Source of the DNA: G963666705 sp963666705
GTDB taxonomy: Bacteria; Pseudomonadota; Alphaproteobacteria; CADEGL01
Assembly (NCBI GenBank): GCA_963666705.2
Contig: CAXXKO010000001.1
Coordinates: 434,001 to 498,000 of the forward strand
Direction of reading: 5' to 3'
DNA: 64,000 nucleotides
The position numbers and the translations under genes are program-made. Below the pieces are notes generated by a model. The model was given only the letters and a program-made list of their open reading frames with translations. It was not told the DNA's origin and ran no database searches. Positions 31,140 through 39,550 of the stretch are shown one piece after another (within the stretch, counting starts at the first letter, position 1; each line of letters begins with the position of its first letter).

Positions 31140-31820
31140 TTGCCGCCAAGGCCACCCGGCACGCCGAAAACGGTCCCCGTCACCAGCGCGGTCCACGACT
31201 ACATCCTCTCGGTCTCCCTGCGCGAGCCCGATATCCTCCGCCGCCTGCGCGCGGAGACGAGCGCGCTCAGCCGCGCCTATATGCAGATCGCGCCCGAGCA
31301 GGGCCAGTTCCTCGGCCTGCTGGTCGAGCTGATGGGCGCGCGCCGGGCCATCGAGATCGGTACCTTCACCGGTTACAGCGCCCTCGCCATCGCCCTCCAC
31401 CTGCCGCCCGACGGGCGCCTCATCGCCTGCGACATCAGCGCGGACTGGCCCGCCATCGGCCGGCCCTACTGGGAGGAGGCCGGCGTTGCGGAGCGCATCG
31501 ACCTGCGCATCGCCCCGGGCCTGGAGACGCTCGACGCCCTGATCGCGGAGGGCGGCACCGGCACCTTCGACTTCATTTTCATCGACGCCGACAAGGACGC
31601 CTACGACGCCTATTACGAGCGCGCCCTCGTGCTGCTGCGCCAGGGCGGCCTGATCGCCGCCGACAACGTGCTGTGGCACGGCAAGGTGGCGGACCCGGAG
31701 AACCATGAGCCCGCCACCGTCGCCATCCGCGCCTTCAACGAGATGGTCCATGGCGACGCGCGCGTGAGCCTGAGCCTCGTCCCCATGACCGACGGCATCA
31801 CCCTCGCGCGCAAGCGCTGA
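31140..31820 (+). CDS. Class I SAM-dependent O-methyltransferase (family 3)
   Basis: 226 residues, the length of caffeoyl-CoA/catechol-type O-methyltransferases. Motif I is AIEIGTFTGYSALAIA, followed by LIACDIS, the metal and catalytic acidic region DFIFIDADKDAYDAYYERAL and LIAADNVLWHGKV. The start is TTG at 31140, with GAGGAG 8 bases upstream. Substrate unknown; such enzymes methylate phenolic hydroxyls in a divalent-metal-dependent way. Confidence 0.92.
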   Translation: MPPRPPGTPKTVPVTSAVHDYILSVSLREPDILRRLRAETSALSRAYMQIAPEQGQFLGLLVELMGARRAIEIGTFTGYSALAIALHLPPDGRLIACDISADWPAIGRPYWEEAGVAERIDLRIAPGLETLDALIAEGGTGTFDFIFIDADKDAYDAYYERALVLLRQGGLIAADNVLWHGKVADPENHEPATVAIRAFNEMVHGDARVSLSLVPMTDGITLARKR

Positions 31821-32031
31821 GGCGAGGCGGACGCTTTCCAGGCTCCGCCGCGAAGCACCGGGCCCGTGCCGCGGCCCGGCCGGGTCGCGCATCCGGGCCC
31901 CGCCGGGAGTGCCTCACGGCCGGCCGCGCGCGCGAATTTTCCCCATCGGCCGTTAAGCCGTTGTTAAGCGAGCCCGGGTTAGCGTTGCATCGGGTGACAG
32001 GTAGGTCGCCCGATCATGAACGGAGGTTGAC

Positions 32032-32352
32032 ATGTACAGGATGTACAAGACCACCCTCGCGGCCGCGGCCCTCGCAGCCGGATTCACGCTCGCCGCCCAC
32101 CCGGCGGCCGCCGCGGGTCAGCCGCAATGCACGCCGCGCGACGCGGTCCTCAAGCGCCTATCGTCGGAATATGCCGAGGCGCCGGTGGCCCTCGGGCTCG
32201 CCAGCAACGGCGGGATCGTCGAGGTGCTGACCAGCGGCGAAGGCAATACCTGGACGATCATCATCACAATGCCGAACGGCGTGTCCTGCATGGTCGCGGC
32301 CGGCGAGTATTGGGAGGGCCTCGAGCCGGTCGTCAAGGACGCCGGGGCCTAG
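32032..32352 (+). CDS. Small exported protein, unknown
   Basis: 106 residues with a signal peptide (YKTTLAAAALAAGFTLAAHP, cleavage near AAAAG), then QPQCTPRDAVLKRLSSEYAE, APVALGLASNGGIVEVLTS and NGVSCMVAAGEYWEG. The two Cys of the mature part could form a disulfide. A family of similar short periplasmic proteins occurs in alphaproteobacteria, without known function. Strong ribosome-binding site CGGAGG before the ATG. Confidence 0.7.
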   Translation: MYRMYKTTLAAAALAAGFTLAAHPAAAAGQPQCTPRDAVLKRLSSEYAEAPVALGLASNGGIVEVLTSGEGNTWTIIITMPNGVSCMVAAGEYWEGLEPVVKDAGA

Positions 32353-32357
32353 GCAGG

Positions 32358-32861
32358 CTACTCCGCGGCGCCGATGAGGGTGTGCGATACCACGTCGCCC
32401 GGTGCGAAGCCGAGCCGCGTGGCGATGCCGCCCGCGAGTTCCAGGACGAAGCGCACCGGCCCCGTGGACGGGATCGGCGTCAGCGAGTAGGGCCGCGCGT
32501 TGCGCGCGATATGGCGCACCGTGCCATCGGCCCGGATGAAGAGCATGTCCAGCGGGATCAGCGTGTTCTTCATCCACATGGCCACCGCCCGCTCCTCGCC
32601 GAAATCGAACAGCATGCCCGTCATGGGCGGCAGCCCGAAGCGGCACATGAGCCCGCGCGAGCGCTGGGCCGCGCCGGCCGCCACCTCGACCGCGAAAGCA
32701 TACCGCGCCACGGCCGTCACGATGGTGAGCGGCGTCGTCGGCAACAGCCGCTCGACGGCGATCGATTCGCACGTCTGCGCCCGGGCCCCCGCGGCCGGGA
32801 GCGCCGCCAAGCCGAGGGCGAGGGCGAGGGCGGCCGAGGCATATCCGGGCATTCCAGGCAT
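32358..32861 (-). CDS. DUF192 exported protein
   Basis: 167 residues; signal peptide (MPGMPGYASAALALALGLAA, ending GARA) and a DUF192 domain: EVAAGAAQRSRGLMCRFGLP, MLFDFGEERAVAMWMKNTLI, PLDMLFIRADGTV and GDVVSH. The family is widespread and exported; its role is not established. Start at 32861 follows TTTGAGGG; a further ATG 24 bases upstream is possible. Convergent with the preceding gene, five bases apart. Confidence 0.88.
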   Translation of the reverse strand: MPGMPGYASAALALALGLAALPAAGARAQTCESIAVERLLPTTPLTIVTAVARYAFAVEVAAGAAQRSRGLMCRFGLPPMTGMLFDFGEERAVAMWMKNTLIPLDMLFIRADGTVRHIARNARPYSLTPIPSTGPVRFVLELAGGIATRLGFAPGDVVSHTLIGAAE

Positions 32862-33007
32862 GGCCCTCAAATAGCGCGATCCCATGGCCGGGTAAAGCCG
32901 GGATGGCCGCGAGGGGTGCAGGCGGCGTATAATACCGACCGGCGTTAAGAAAGACCGATCGTATGATCCCTCAAACGCCGGGCGGCCGCGTCCGCGGCCT
33001 TGGCTTA

Positions 33008-33075
33008 CCTCGCATAAGCTCGGGCGCGCGGTCGCGCTTGCCAGACGGCGATGAGTCAAGCTCATCGCCGTCTGG
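33008..33075 (+). repeat. Palindromic interspersed repeat, copy 1
   Basis: Contains a perfect 15-bp dyad (CCAGACGGCGATGAG / CTCATCGCCGTCTGG, 33041-33075, 5-base loop). The whole of 33008-33073 matches, in inverse orientation, 34051-34117, including the leader CCTCGCANAAGCTCGGGCG. It is a REP-like non-coding repeat. Confidence 0.8.
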
Positions 33076-33089
33076 TATAAGCCGGTAGA

Positions 33090-33728
33090 ATGGAGGCCAT
33101 GGCGGAGAGCAACCTCCATCTCCTGGCCCCGGCGGCCGAGGCCCTGCGCGACCACTTCCTCGGCTGGCAGTGCCGCATCCGGCAATACGCCGTGCGCCAC
33201 GCCGACGGCCGCCCGACCGCGGGCATGCGCCCGCGCGCGCTCGACAGGGCCGGGGCCGCGGTGGCCCCGGCCCTCACCCTCCTCATCCTGCCGCGCGAGC
33301 CCTTCGACAGCACCGAGGCGTTCCGCCACATGGCCAAGGGCACCCACGACCCGCGGGAGCGCTACGAGAAGGCGATGCAGCTCCTCGCCGCCGCCCACTA
33401 CCAGCACCCGCGCACGTTCAGCGACGTGATGACCGGCCTCTTCGCCGCCGGCCCGGCCGTGCCAGCGGCGGCCCTGCCGGCGGCGGCCCTGCGGGCGGCG
33501 GCCGTGCCGGCGGCCCTGCTCGAGGCGGGCGCCTGCATCCTCGAGTTCGAGCAGTACAGCCAGCGCTACCGCATCCCCTGCGCCGTCGCGGCGCTTGCCC
33601 CCGAGGACGCGGCCTACCGGGCGACCTACTGGCACAACGCCCTCTTCAACCCCAACATCCCGGACGCGATCCAGATCCTCGCCTTCACCCCCGACTGGTC
33701 CCGCGCCAGCGCCGACCCCCCGGTCTGA
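33090..33728 (+). CDS. Conserved hypothetical protein with Ala-rich tandem segment
   Basis: 212 residues, not recognised. Regions such as RDHFLGWQCRIRQYAVRHAD, DDST-free PREPFDSTEAFRHMAKGTHD, and ATYWHNALFNPNIPDAIQIL look conserved, with the long end segment describing a soluble globular protein. An internal Ala/Pro tandem (VPAAALPAAALRAAAVPAAL, about 126-145) is produced by GC-rich repeats and may vary in number. Start at ATG 33090, or 33099. It directly follows the palindromic repeat. Confidence 0.6.
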   Translation: MEAMAESNLHLLAPAAEALRDHFLGWQCRIRQYAVRHADGRPTAGMRPRALDRAGAAVAPALTLLILPREPFDSTEAFRHMAKGTHDPRERYEKAMQLLAAAHYQHPRTFSDVMTGLFAAGPAVPAAALPAAALRAAAVPAALLEAGACILEFEQYSQRYRIPCAVAALAPEDAAYRATYWHNALFNPNIPDAIQILAFTPDWSRASADPPV

Positions 33729-33782
33729 GCGGCGGCGCACACCCTTCCGGCGGCCGAAACGGGGTCGGATCGCGCCGAATCG

Positions 33783-33869
33783 GTCAAGGTCTGTCAAGGT
33801 GCGGCGTAGGGGAATGTAATAAAATCAAAGAGTTACAAGATTCCAAGCCGAACCTTGACAATCCTTGAC
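33783..33869. repeat. Short AT-cored palindromic repeat, copy 1
   Basis: About 87 bases. Arms of 23 bases, each containing two TGTCAAGG-type blocks (left GTCAAGGTCTGTCAAGGTGC; right the inverse with three mismatches), flank an AT-rich core. A related copy lies at 48429-48507. This looks like a small non-autonomous element or a family of transcription-end hairpins. Confidence 0.7.
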
Positions 33870-34050
33870 ATTTTGCCTGGGGCGTCGGGCGCGGAAGGAC
33901 CGGCGGGGCGGCCCGACACAGAACACATGGTGAATCGAAAGCGGATTTCAAGGCACGAACGGAATACATGCCAAGCCTGGGTGACTGGTGGATATGGACC
34001 GGCCCCGCTCGCTTCTATATCAGAGCGGTGGCGTCCCGACACGGAATGCC

Positions 34051-34117
34051 CGACGGCGATGAGCTCGACTCGTCACCGTCTGGCAAGCGCCGCGAGGGCG
34101 CCCGAGCTTGTGCGAGG
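34051..34117 (-). repeat. Palindromic interspersed repeat, copy 2 (inverse)
   Basis: Inverse of 33008-33073 with scattered substitutions; here the 15-bp dyad is imperfect (GACGGCGATGAGCTC / GACTCGTCACCGTC). Confidence 0.75.
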
Positions 34118-34120
34118 CCA

Positions 34121-34198
34121 GCCTTAGCGGCGCTTGAGCGAAGGAAATGCCTTAGCGGCGCTCGAGCGAAGGAAGTGCCTTAGCGGCGCTCGAGCGAT
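34121..34198. repeat. 28-bp tandem repeat, nearly three copies
   Basis: GCCTTAGCGGCGCTNGAGCG starts at 34121, 34149 and 34177; the remaining 8 bases of the unit are AAGGAANT. Adjacent copies have no spacers, so it is not a CRISPR array. Confidence 0.85.
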
Positions 34199-34290
34199 AT
34201 GAGAAGCCAAGGCCGCGGACGCGGCCGCCCGGCACCTGAGGGAACATACGATCGGTCTCCCTCGAGACCGATCGGTGGAAAGTGCGCTGC

Positions 34291-34884
34291 ATGGAAGGCC
34301 TCTTCGGATTCGTGCTGGCCGGCTTCGCCCTGACCGGCAGCCCCGGGCCGGCGACCCTGAGCCTCGCCGCCACCGGCGCCGCCTTCGGCGCCCGCCGCGG
34401 CCTCGCCTACATGGCCGGTATCCTCATCGGCATGGTCGCCGTGATGGGCATCATCGCGAGCGGCGTGGCGGGCGTCATGCTGGCGCTGCCGGGCGCCGAG
34501 CCCGTCGTGGCCGCCATGGCGGGCGCATACATGCTCTATCTCGCCTACCGCATCGCCACGGCACCGCCGTTGGCGGAGAACGGCGGCGAGGGACGCCAGC
34601 CCTCGGTCGTGGGCGGCGTGTTCCTGTCCCTGGTCAATCCCAAGGCCTACGCGGCCATGGCGGCGCTTTTCTCCAGCTTCGTGCTGGTGGGGGAGCGCCT
34701 GTATCTGGACGTGGCGCTCAAGGTCGTCATTCTGGTGACGATCATGACCGTGGTGAACTTGGCATGGCTCCTGGTCGGCGCGGCGCTCACCCGGTTTTTC
34801 CGCGAGCCCGGCATCAACCGCGCCATCAACGTGATGTTCGCCGTCCTCCTGGTCGCGTCCCTCGCTTTCGTCTTGTTGCTGTGA
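34291..34884 (+). CDS. LysE/RhtB-family amino-acid exporter
   Basis: About 197 residues with six hydrophobic segments (for example FGFVLAGFALTGSPGPATLS, the family hallmark with SPGP near the N-terminus, and GGVFLSLVNPKAYAAMAALF with the conserved NPK). Inner-membrane efflux of amino acids or derivatives is likely; the substrate is unknown. I chose ATG 34291, as GGTGGAA precedes it by 9 bases. The M24 gene follows 25 bases later, so the two may be cotranscribed. Confidence 0.88.
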   Translation: MEGLFGFVLAGFALTGSPGPATLSLAATGAAFGARRGLAYMAGILIGMVAVMGIIASGVAGVMLALPGAEPVVAAMAGAYMLYLAYRIATAPPLAENGGEGRQPSVVGGVFLSLVNPKAYAAMAALFSSFVLVGERLYLDVALKVVILVTIMTVVNLAWLLVGAALTRFFREPGINRAINVMFAVLLVASLAFVLLL

Positions 34885-34909
34885 GAACCCGATAGAGGGA
34901 GGCGGCCCC

Positions 34910-36154
34910 ATGACGGCCAGGATGAGCAACCGGGAATACGTCACCCGCCATTGCATCCCCGATCCCGAAGTGGCGTTCAGCGGGGAGGAGTTCGCCGCGC
35001 GCCTGGAGCGTATCCGCGCGGCGATGGCGGCCGCGAGGATCGACCTGCTCTTCGTCTCGGCGCCCGAGGGGCTCTATTACGTGAGCGGCTTCCTCAGCGA
35101 ATGGTACCAGGCCCAGAGCCCGGTGATCTGGCCCCCGGCGAGCGGCATCGCCATCCATCGCGAGAGCGGCGCAAGCATCCATTTCGAGACCGAGATGGAC
35201 GAGGTGCTGACCCGCTTCACCACCGTCTCGCCGGACATCCGCATCCACCGGGACAGCCGCACCAGCATGCTCGAGTTCATCACGGGCGAATTGTCCGCCG
35301 CGGGCTGGCTTTCGGGCACGGTGGGGCTGGAAATGTTCAGCTACCGCCCGAACCGGGGCCATTCGGAGCGCTTCGAGGCGGCGCTCAGCTCGGCGGGCGC
35401 GATCGTGGTTGATGCCACCCACATCCTGCGCGATGTGCGCCGGATCAAGTCGCCCCAGGAGCGCGAATACATGCGCGCGGCCGGGCGCTTCGCCGATATC
35501 GGCATGGCGGCGGCGCGCGATGCCCTCGCGGTCGGGGCGACGGAGCTCGACGTCCATGCGGAGATGACCTACGCCATGATGAAGGCGGGCGGCGAGCCCG
35601 CGGCGATTCCCCTCCCGGTCGCCTCGGGCAAGAAAACCGCGGCGACCCACGCCCTGGCCTCCCACAAGAAGATCGCGCGGGGGGAGATCGTGGTGGTGGA
35701 CATCTGCGGCGTCCGCCGGCGCTATCACGCCAACCTCGCGCGCACCTTCTCCATGGGCGAGCCCCACGCGGCCGTCGCCACCCAGATCGAGAAGGCAGCG
35801 GGCCTCTTCGCGGGCCTCCCCCCGATCCTCGCGCCGGGCATGCGCGTCGCGGCGCTGACCGCGTATGTCCGGGACTACTACGAACGCGAGGGGCTGTGGG
35901 AGGACCGCACCTGGCTCGGCGGCTACGAGCTCGGCATCGCCATCCCGCCGGACTGGGACGGGCCCTTCACCTACGATGTGGAAGCCGACCCGGGCGATGC
36001 GACGCTCGATCCCGGGATGGTGATCAACCTGGAGAGCGACGTCTACCTGCCCGAGGGCGCCGGCGCCGCGATGATCATCAACACCATGGAATTCTCGGAC
36101 GAGTCGGTGGCGATTTTGAGCCAGTTTCCGGACGGCTTGGTGGTGATCGAGTAG
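34910..36154 (+). CDS. M24 (creatinase/aminopeptidase P fold) family protein lacking canonical metal ligands
   Basis: 414 residues. The N-terminal creatinase-like domain (ARLERIRAAMAAARIDLLFV then GLYYVSGFLSEWYQ) is followed by the pita-bread domain (RRIKSPQEREYMRAAGRFAD). Canonical M24 peptidases bind two metals via D-D-H-E-E. Here the second Asp position reads Asn (RRRYHANLARTFS) and the His loop reads GYELGIAIPPDWDG, which resembles creatinase (G.S.GL..PPDW), a metal-free C-N hydrolase. The ending GAAMIINTMEFSDESVAIL also fits creatinase. A hydrolase or lyase of a small nitrogen or sulphur compound is more likely than a peptidase. Confidence 0.85.
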   Translation: MTARMSNREYVTRHCIPDPEVAFSGEEFAARLERIRAAMAAARIDLLFVSAPEGLYYVSGFLSEWYQAQSPVIWPPASGIAIHRESGASIHFETEMDEVLTRFTTVSPDIRIHRDSRTSMLEFITGELSAAGWLSGTVGLEMFSYRPNRGHSERFEAALSSAGAIVVDATHILRDVRRIKSPQEREYMRAAGRFADIGMAAARDALAVGATELDVHAEMTYAMMKAGGEPAAIPLPVASGKKTAATHALASHKKIARGEIVVVDICGVRRRYHANLARTFSMGEPHAAVATQIEKAAGLFAGLPPILAPGMRVAALTAYVRDYYEREGLWEDRTWLGGYELGIAIPPDWDGPFTYDVEADPGDATLDPGMVINLESDVYLPEGAGAAMIINTMEFSDESVAILSQFPDGLVVIE

Positions 36155-36170
36155 CGAGGCTGGAGGCAGC

Positions 36171-36320
36171 GGCCTCTCGCAGGAGTGGCCGGCCGAGGAG
36201 CGGGCGGCGATCATCGAGCGGTTCTATGATGCTTACGAAGCGCGGGTCCGCGAGGCGCCGGAGGGGCACGGGATGGACTGGGTGTATATCAATCTAATTT
36301 GCTCGAAAGTTTGGGGGGAA
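36171..36320 (+). pseudogene. Orphan C-terminal gene fragment
   Basis: The frame GLSQEWPAEERAAIIERFYD, AYEARVREAPEGHGMDWVYI, NL has strong host codon usage but no start, directly after the M24 stop, and runs into an AT-richer junction at about 36290. I do not recognise the family. It appears to be the tail of a gene whose front was lost in the rearrangement that also truncated the opposing PhyH gene. Confidence 0.5.
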
Positions 36321-36366
36321 TGTGGTCGCGTGAAGTGGTGGGTTGATACAATTCAACATTCAAGAC

Positions 36367-36588
36367 CTGACCCCAGGCGCACAGCATGGCCGGATGGCGA
36401 ACCACCCGGTCGAGCCAGGGCGCGAGCAGATGGGATTTCTGATCGAGCCGGGCGGCGGGATGTGCCGCGATCAGGGCTTCGAGCCGGCTCCGGCACGCCG
36501 CCGCCTCGGCCTCGGACAGCACCCGGATGGGGCCGTAATAGCCGTCGCGGGCGAAGGCCGCGCGTGCCGCTTCGGACAATCCTGCCAC
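36367..36588 (-). pseudogene. Truncated phytanoyl-CoA dioxygenase (PhyH) family gene
   Basis: The first 73 or so residues (ARDGYYGPIRVLSEAEAAAC, KSHLLAPWLDRVVRHPAMLC) parallel the N-terminus of the intact PhyH gene just upstream (36603-37439), then the frame runs into unrelated sequence and stops at 36289. The iron-binding HxD...H is missing. The abutting sequence 36350-36378 contains CAAGACCTGACCCC, a motif I associate with ends of REP-type transposase elements, so a mobile element may have caused the break. Confidence 0.75.
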
Positions 36589-36602
36589 GACCTCGCGGCC
36601 CG

Positions 36603-37439
36603 CTAATCGACCGCGATGGTGCGGCGCGCACTGCCCCGGTAGAGCATGGCCTCCGCCATCGCCCGGGCGCCCGCCTCGTGCGCGGCCAGGGCCCGTGGCG
36701 CGAAGGGCGCGGACGGCCGCTCCTCCGAATCGAAATGGTGGTGGCGGTCGGTGCCGCGCACGAGGGTGGCGGTGAGCCGGCGCGCGGTCTCGGGCACGGC
36801 GCCGGTCTTGAAGAAGCCGGCGAGGAGGATGGTGCGCCAGCCGTCGGTGCTGTTGGGCCCGGAGGAATGCACGAGGTTGTGGTCGAACAGCCCCACCTCG
36901 CCCGGCGCCAGCACCATGTCCTGGGCCGCGGAATCGTCGAACGAATCGGTGATGTACTGGCCGCGGGTCAGGATGCTGTCCGGGTTCTCGGTATCCCGGT
37001 GCGCGAGGACCGGCCAGTCGTGGGAGCCCGGGACGACGCGCAAACAGCCGCTATCGGGCGTGCACGGCGAGAGGGCGAGCAAGGCGATGACGCCGCTCGG
37101 CTTGATCCGGATATAGCGGGTGTCCTGGTGCCAGCCGGCATGGGCGCGGCCGTCCGGCTGCTTGAATCGGAAGTTCGCGTTCCAGCACAGGATGTCGGGG
37201 CCGAGCAGGCTCTCGACGGCGTCCACCAGCGCGGGCCGGCGGATCAGCTCATCGATCCAGGGAACCAGGAGGTTGGCCTTGAGGTCGAGCTTCTGCGCGC
37301 GGTGGGGATCGCCGGCCCGGACGTCGTCCACCCAGGCGAGACGACGGGCGGCCTCCGCGGGCTCCAAGAGCGGGACGGGGAAGTGGAAGCCGCGCGCCCG
37401 ATAGCCCGCGACAGCCTCCGCCGATAGCGACCCGGCCAT
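36603..37439 (-). CDS. Phytanoyl-CoA dioxygenase (PhyH) family Fe(II)/2-oxoglutarate oxygenase
   Basis: 278 residues, double-stranded beta-helix enzyme. The iron triad is HQD in HAGWHQDTRYIRI and His in LFDHNLVHSSGPN; the 2-oxoglutarate Arg probably lies in DGWRTILLAGF. Preceding LLGPDILCWNANFRFKQPDG is typical of the family. It hydroxylates an unknown small molecule in the cytoplasm. It precedes the truncated paralogue by 15 bases, so there was once a tandem pair; the class II aldolase lies upstream on the same strand. Confidence 0.9.
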   Translation of the reverse strand: MAGSLSAEAVAGYRARGFHFPVPLLEPAEAARRLAWVDDVRAGDPHRAQKLDLKANLLVPWIDELIRRPALVDAVESLLGPDILCWNANFRFKQPDGRAHAGWHQDTRYIRIKPSGVIALLALSPCTPDSGCLRVVPGSHDWPVLAHRDTENPDSILTRGQYITDSFDDSAAQDMVLAPGEVGLFDHNLVHSSGPNSTDGWRTILLAGFFKTGAVPETARRLTATLVRGTDRHHHFDSEERPSAPFAPRALAAHEAGARAMAEAMLYRGSARRTIAVD

Positions 37440-37470
37440 GTTTCTCGCCCGCGCTCAGGGCCCTGTGCCC

Positions 37471-38229
37471 TCAGGTGGCATAGTCGGGCTCGTCCGCGTC
37501 GAGCTCGCGCTTCATGGCCTTGAAGCTTAACCCGGCGGCCGAGACGTACTCGGCCCGGAGCTGCTTGGCGGTCATCCTGGCGATGTTGTCGGAGATGATG
37601 CGCGGCTCCTTGCCCGCGCACGCGACCATGTACATCTCCCTGCACACCTTCTCGATGTTGCGGAACTCGAAATAGGCCTCCGCCACGGTCGGCGCCATGG
37701 TGGTGATGCCGTGATTGGCGCTCATCAACACCCGCTTGTCGCCGACGCCGCAGCCGAACTGGGCGCCTTTCTCGTCGTCCATGGCGGCACCGATGAACAG
37801 GTCGTCATAGGCGACCCGGTCGTAGAAATACATCGAGTTCTGGTTGACCATCTTGATCCGGTTGTCCTCGCACATGGTGAGCCAGGTGGCGTGCGGCGGA
37901 TGGGCATGCAGGATGCAGCCCGCGTGCGGGACGTCGCGATGGATGGCGGTGTGGATGGTGCGCGCCGAGGTCTCGATATAGCCCTCGCCCTCGACGGTGT
38001 TGCCCTCGAAATCGACCGCGATCAGGTTGCCCGCCGTGACCTCGGACATCATCAGGCCGTGGGCCTTGACGAAGAAGCGGTCTTTCGCACCCGGCACCAT
38101 GAGCGTGAAGTGGTTGAAGATGCCGTCGTCCCAGTTGTTGCGGGCGGCAAGCCGGTGCGCGGCCGCAAGATCGACGCGGGCTTCCCACGCGGGATCGGAC
38201 CGGGGGACTTCCTTGAGAGCGGTGGCCAT
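37471..38229 (-). CDS. Class II aldolase/adducin-family protein
   Basis: 252 residues. Zn-binding His are seen in HAGCILHAHPPHATW, with the distal SANHGITTM. The N-terminal LAAAHRLAARNNWDDGIFNH and FTLMVPG correspond to the phosphate/backbone loop (GNISxR is replaced by IFNHFTL, as in the oxygenated-ketone or adducin-type branch). It cleaves or decarboxylates a hydroxy-oxo acid in the cytoplasm. It is transcribed with the PhyH gene 32 bases downstream. Confidence 0.9.
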   Translation of the reverse strand: MATALKEVPRSDPAWEARVDLAAAHRLAARNNWDDGIFNHFTLMVPGAKDRFFVKAHGLMMSEVTAGNLIAVDFEGNTVEGEGYIETSARTIHTAIHRDVPHAGCILHAHPPHATWLTMCEDNRIKMVNQNSMYFYDRVAYDDLFIGAAMDDEKGAQFGCGVGDKRVLMSANHGITTMAPTVAEAYFEFRNIEKVCREMYMVACAGKEPRIISDNIARMTAKQLRAEYVSAAGLSFKAMKRELDADEPDYAT

Positions 38230-38338
38230 GAGGGACCCTCCTTAGCCGTCGCGGCCCCGCGGCGTGGGGGCCGACACCTGGATGGTAGCCACCATACTCC
38301 AAGCGGGCCTGCGCGCAAATAGGGGATGGCAGGGGGCC

Positions 38339-39541
38339 CAGGGGAATCGCATTAGGAAAAAGGGCTTGCTTTGGGGCGGGTTGATGGATTCTACGAGATG
38401 GTGCCAACAGCTTGGAGGCTGGCGCCATGGACGGGATTGTCGAGGTATTCGAGGCTCTGGAGGACCCGCGGACGGGGAATGCGAAGCGGCATTCGCTGCA
38501 CGAGTTGCTGATCATTGCGCTGTGTACGGTGCTGTGCGGCGGTGAGACCTGCGCCGACATGGCGCTGTTTGGGCGGTCGAAACGGGGGTTTCTGGAAGAG
38601 TTTTTGACGCTGGAGCACGGCATTCCGAGCCACGACACCTTCTCGCGGGTGTTCCGGCTGCTCGATCCGGATGGCTTCCACGCTTGGTTCCTCGGCTTCA
38701 TGAAGCGCTTTGCCGAGACCTGTGAGGGGGTTGTCGCGATCGACGGCAAGACCCTCAGGCGCTCCTTCGATCGGGCCTCGGCGGGCTCGCCGCTGCATCT
38801 GGTCAGCGCCTGGGCGGCCGATCAGCGCCTGGTCCTGGCTCAGCTGGCGGTCGGCGACAAATCGAACGAGATCGTCGCCGTGCCGCGGTTGCTTGCGTTG
38901 TTGTCCTTGAAGGGCCGCATCGTCACCGCCGATGCGATGAGTTGCCAGCGCACGATCGCCCAGCGGGTGATCGAGCAGAAGGCCGACTACGTGCTGGCGC
39001 TCAAGGCCAATCAAGGCACCCTGCGGGACGACGTGTGCCTGTTCCTCGATGATCCCGAGACGCCGCTCGACAGCGCCACCGAGGTCGACAAGGGCCATGG
39101 CCGCATCGAGACCCGCAGCGCCAGTCTCAGCACCGATATCGCGTGGCTTCAGGACGGCCACGGCTGGCCCGGCCTCAAGGCCGTCGGCAAGGTCGTCGCC
39201 AGCCGCGAGATCGGCTGCCTGAGGACCACCGAAACCCGCTACTATCTGCTCAGCAAGGCCATCCCGCCCGCCCGCTTCAACAACATCGTGCGCAGCCACT
39301 GGAGCATCGAAAACCAACTCCACTGGGTGCTCGACGTCGTCTTCGACGAAGATCAGGCCAGGAACCGCAAGGACCACGGACCGCAAAACCTGGCCTTGCT
39401 GCGCAAGCTCGCCCTCAACCTCGCCCAACTCGAACCCTCCCAAGGCTCGATGCGCGGCAAGCTCAAGCGCGCCGGCTGGGACAATGCCTTCCTCACAAGC
39501 ATGCTCTCACAGTTCACAAATGTTCAAATACGATAGCCCTG
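38339..39541 (+). mobile_element. ISAs1-family insertion sequence
   Basis: About 1203 bp. Imperfect 17-bp terminal repeats: left CAGGGGAATCGCATTAG, right (inverse) CAGGGCTATCGTATTTG. Flanking 9-mers CAGGGGGCC and CCGCGGGCC agree at 7 of 9 positions, a weak target duplication. It lies between the aldolase gene and the end of the triple-RidA gene. Confidence 0.8.
38427..39536 (+). CDS. ISAs1-family transposase
   Basis: 369 residues. Features are the N-terminal DBD (FEALEDPRTGNAKRHSLHEL), VVAIDGKTLRRSFDRA with the first catalytic Asp, ITADAMSC-like VTADAMSCQRTIAQ with the second, and SHWSIENQLHWVLDVVFDED with the Glu. Full length for the family and apparently intact. GGAGG lies 8 bases before ATG 38427. 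Confidence 0.95.
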   Translation: MDGIVEVFEALEDPRTGNAKRHSLHELLIIALCTVLCGGETCADMALFGRSKRGFLEEFLTLEHGIPSHDTFSRVFRLLDPDGFHAWFLGFMKRFAETCEGVVAIDGKTLRRSFDRASAGSPLHLVSAWAADQRLVLAQLAVGDKSNEIVAVPRLLALLSLKGRIVTADAMSCQRTIAQRVIEQKADYVLALKANQGTLRDDVCLFLDDPETPLDSATEVDKGHGRIETRSASLSTDIAWLQDGHGWPGLKAVGKVVASREIGCLRTTETRYYLLSKAIPPARFNNIVRSHWSIENQLHWVLDVVFDEDQARNRKDHGPQNLALLRKLALNLAQLEPSQGSMRGKLKRAGWDNAFLTSMLSQFTNVQIR

Positions 39542-39550
39542 CCGCGGGCC

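Larger units (their letters stand above)
33729..34290. other. Repeat-rich intergenic region
   Basis: About 560 bases without a convincing gene, holding the AT-rich palindromic element (33783-33869), the inverse REP-like copy (34051-34117) and the 28-bp tandem repeats (34121-34198). GATCGGTCTC and GAGACCGATC (34250-34273) form another dyad near the LysE-type gene. Confidence 0.7.

Noticed and set aside
34121..34198. 28-bp repeat array as a possible CRISPR
   Set aside because: Repeats are directly adjacent with no spacers and there are no cas genes in the window.
36273..37427. 384-codon plus-strand frame over the PhyH genes
   Set aside because: Antisense shadow of the PhyH gene; only its first 50 bases continue a real orphan gene tail.
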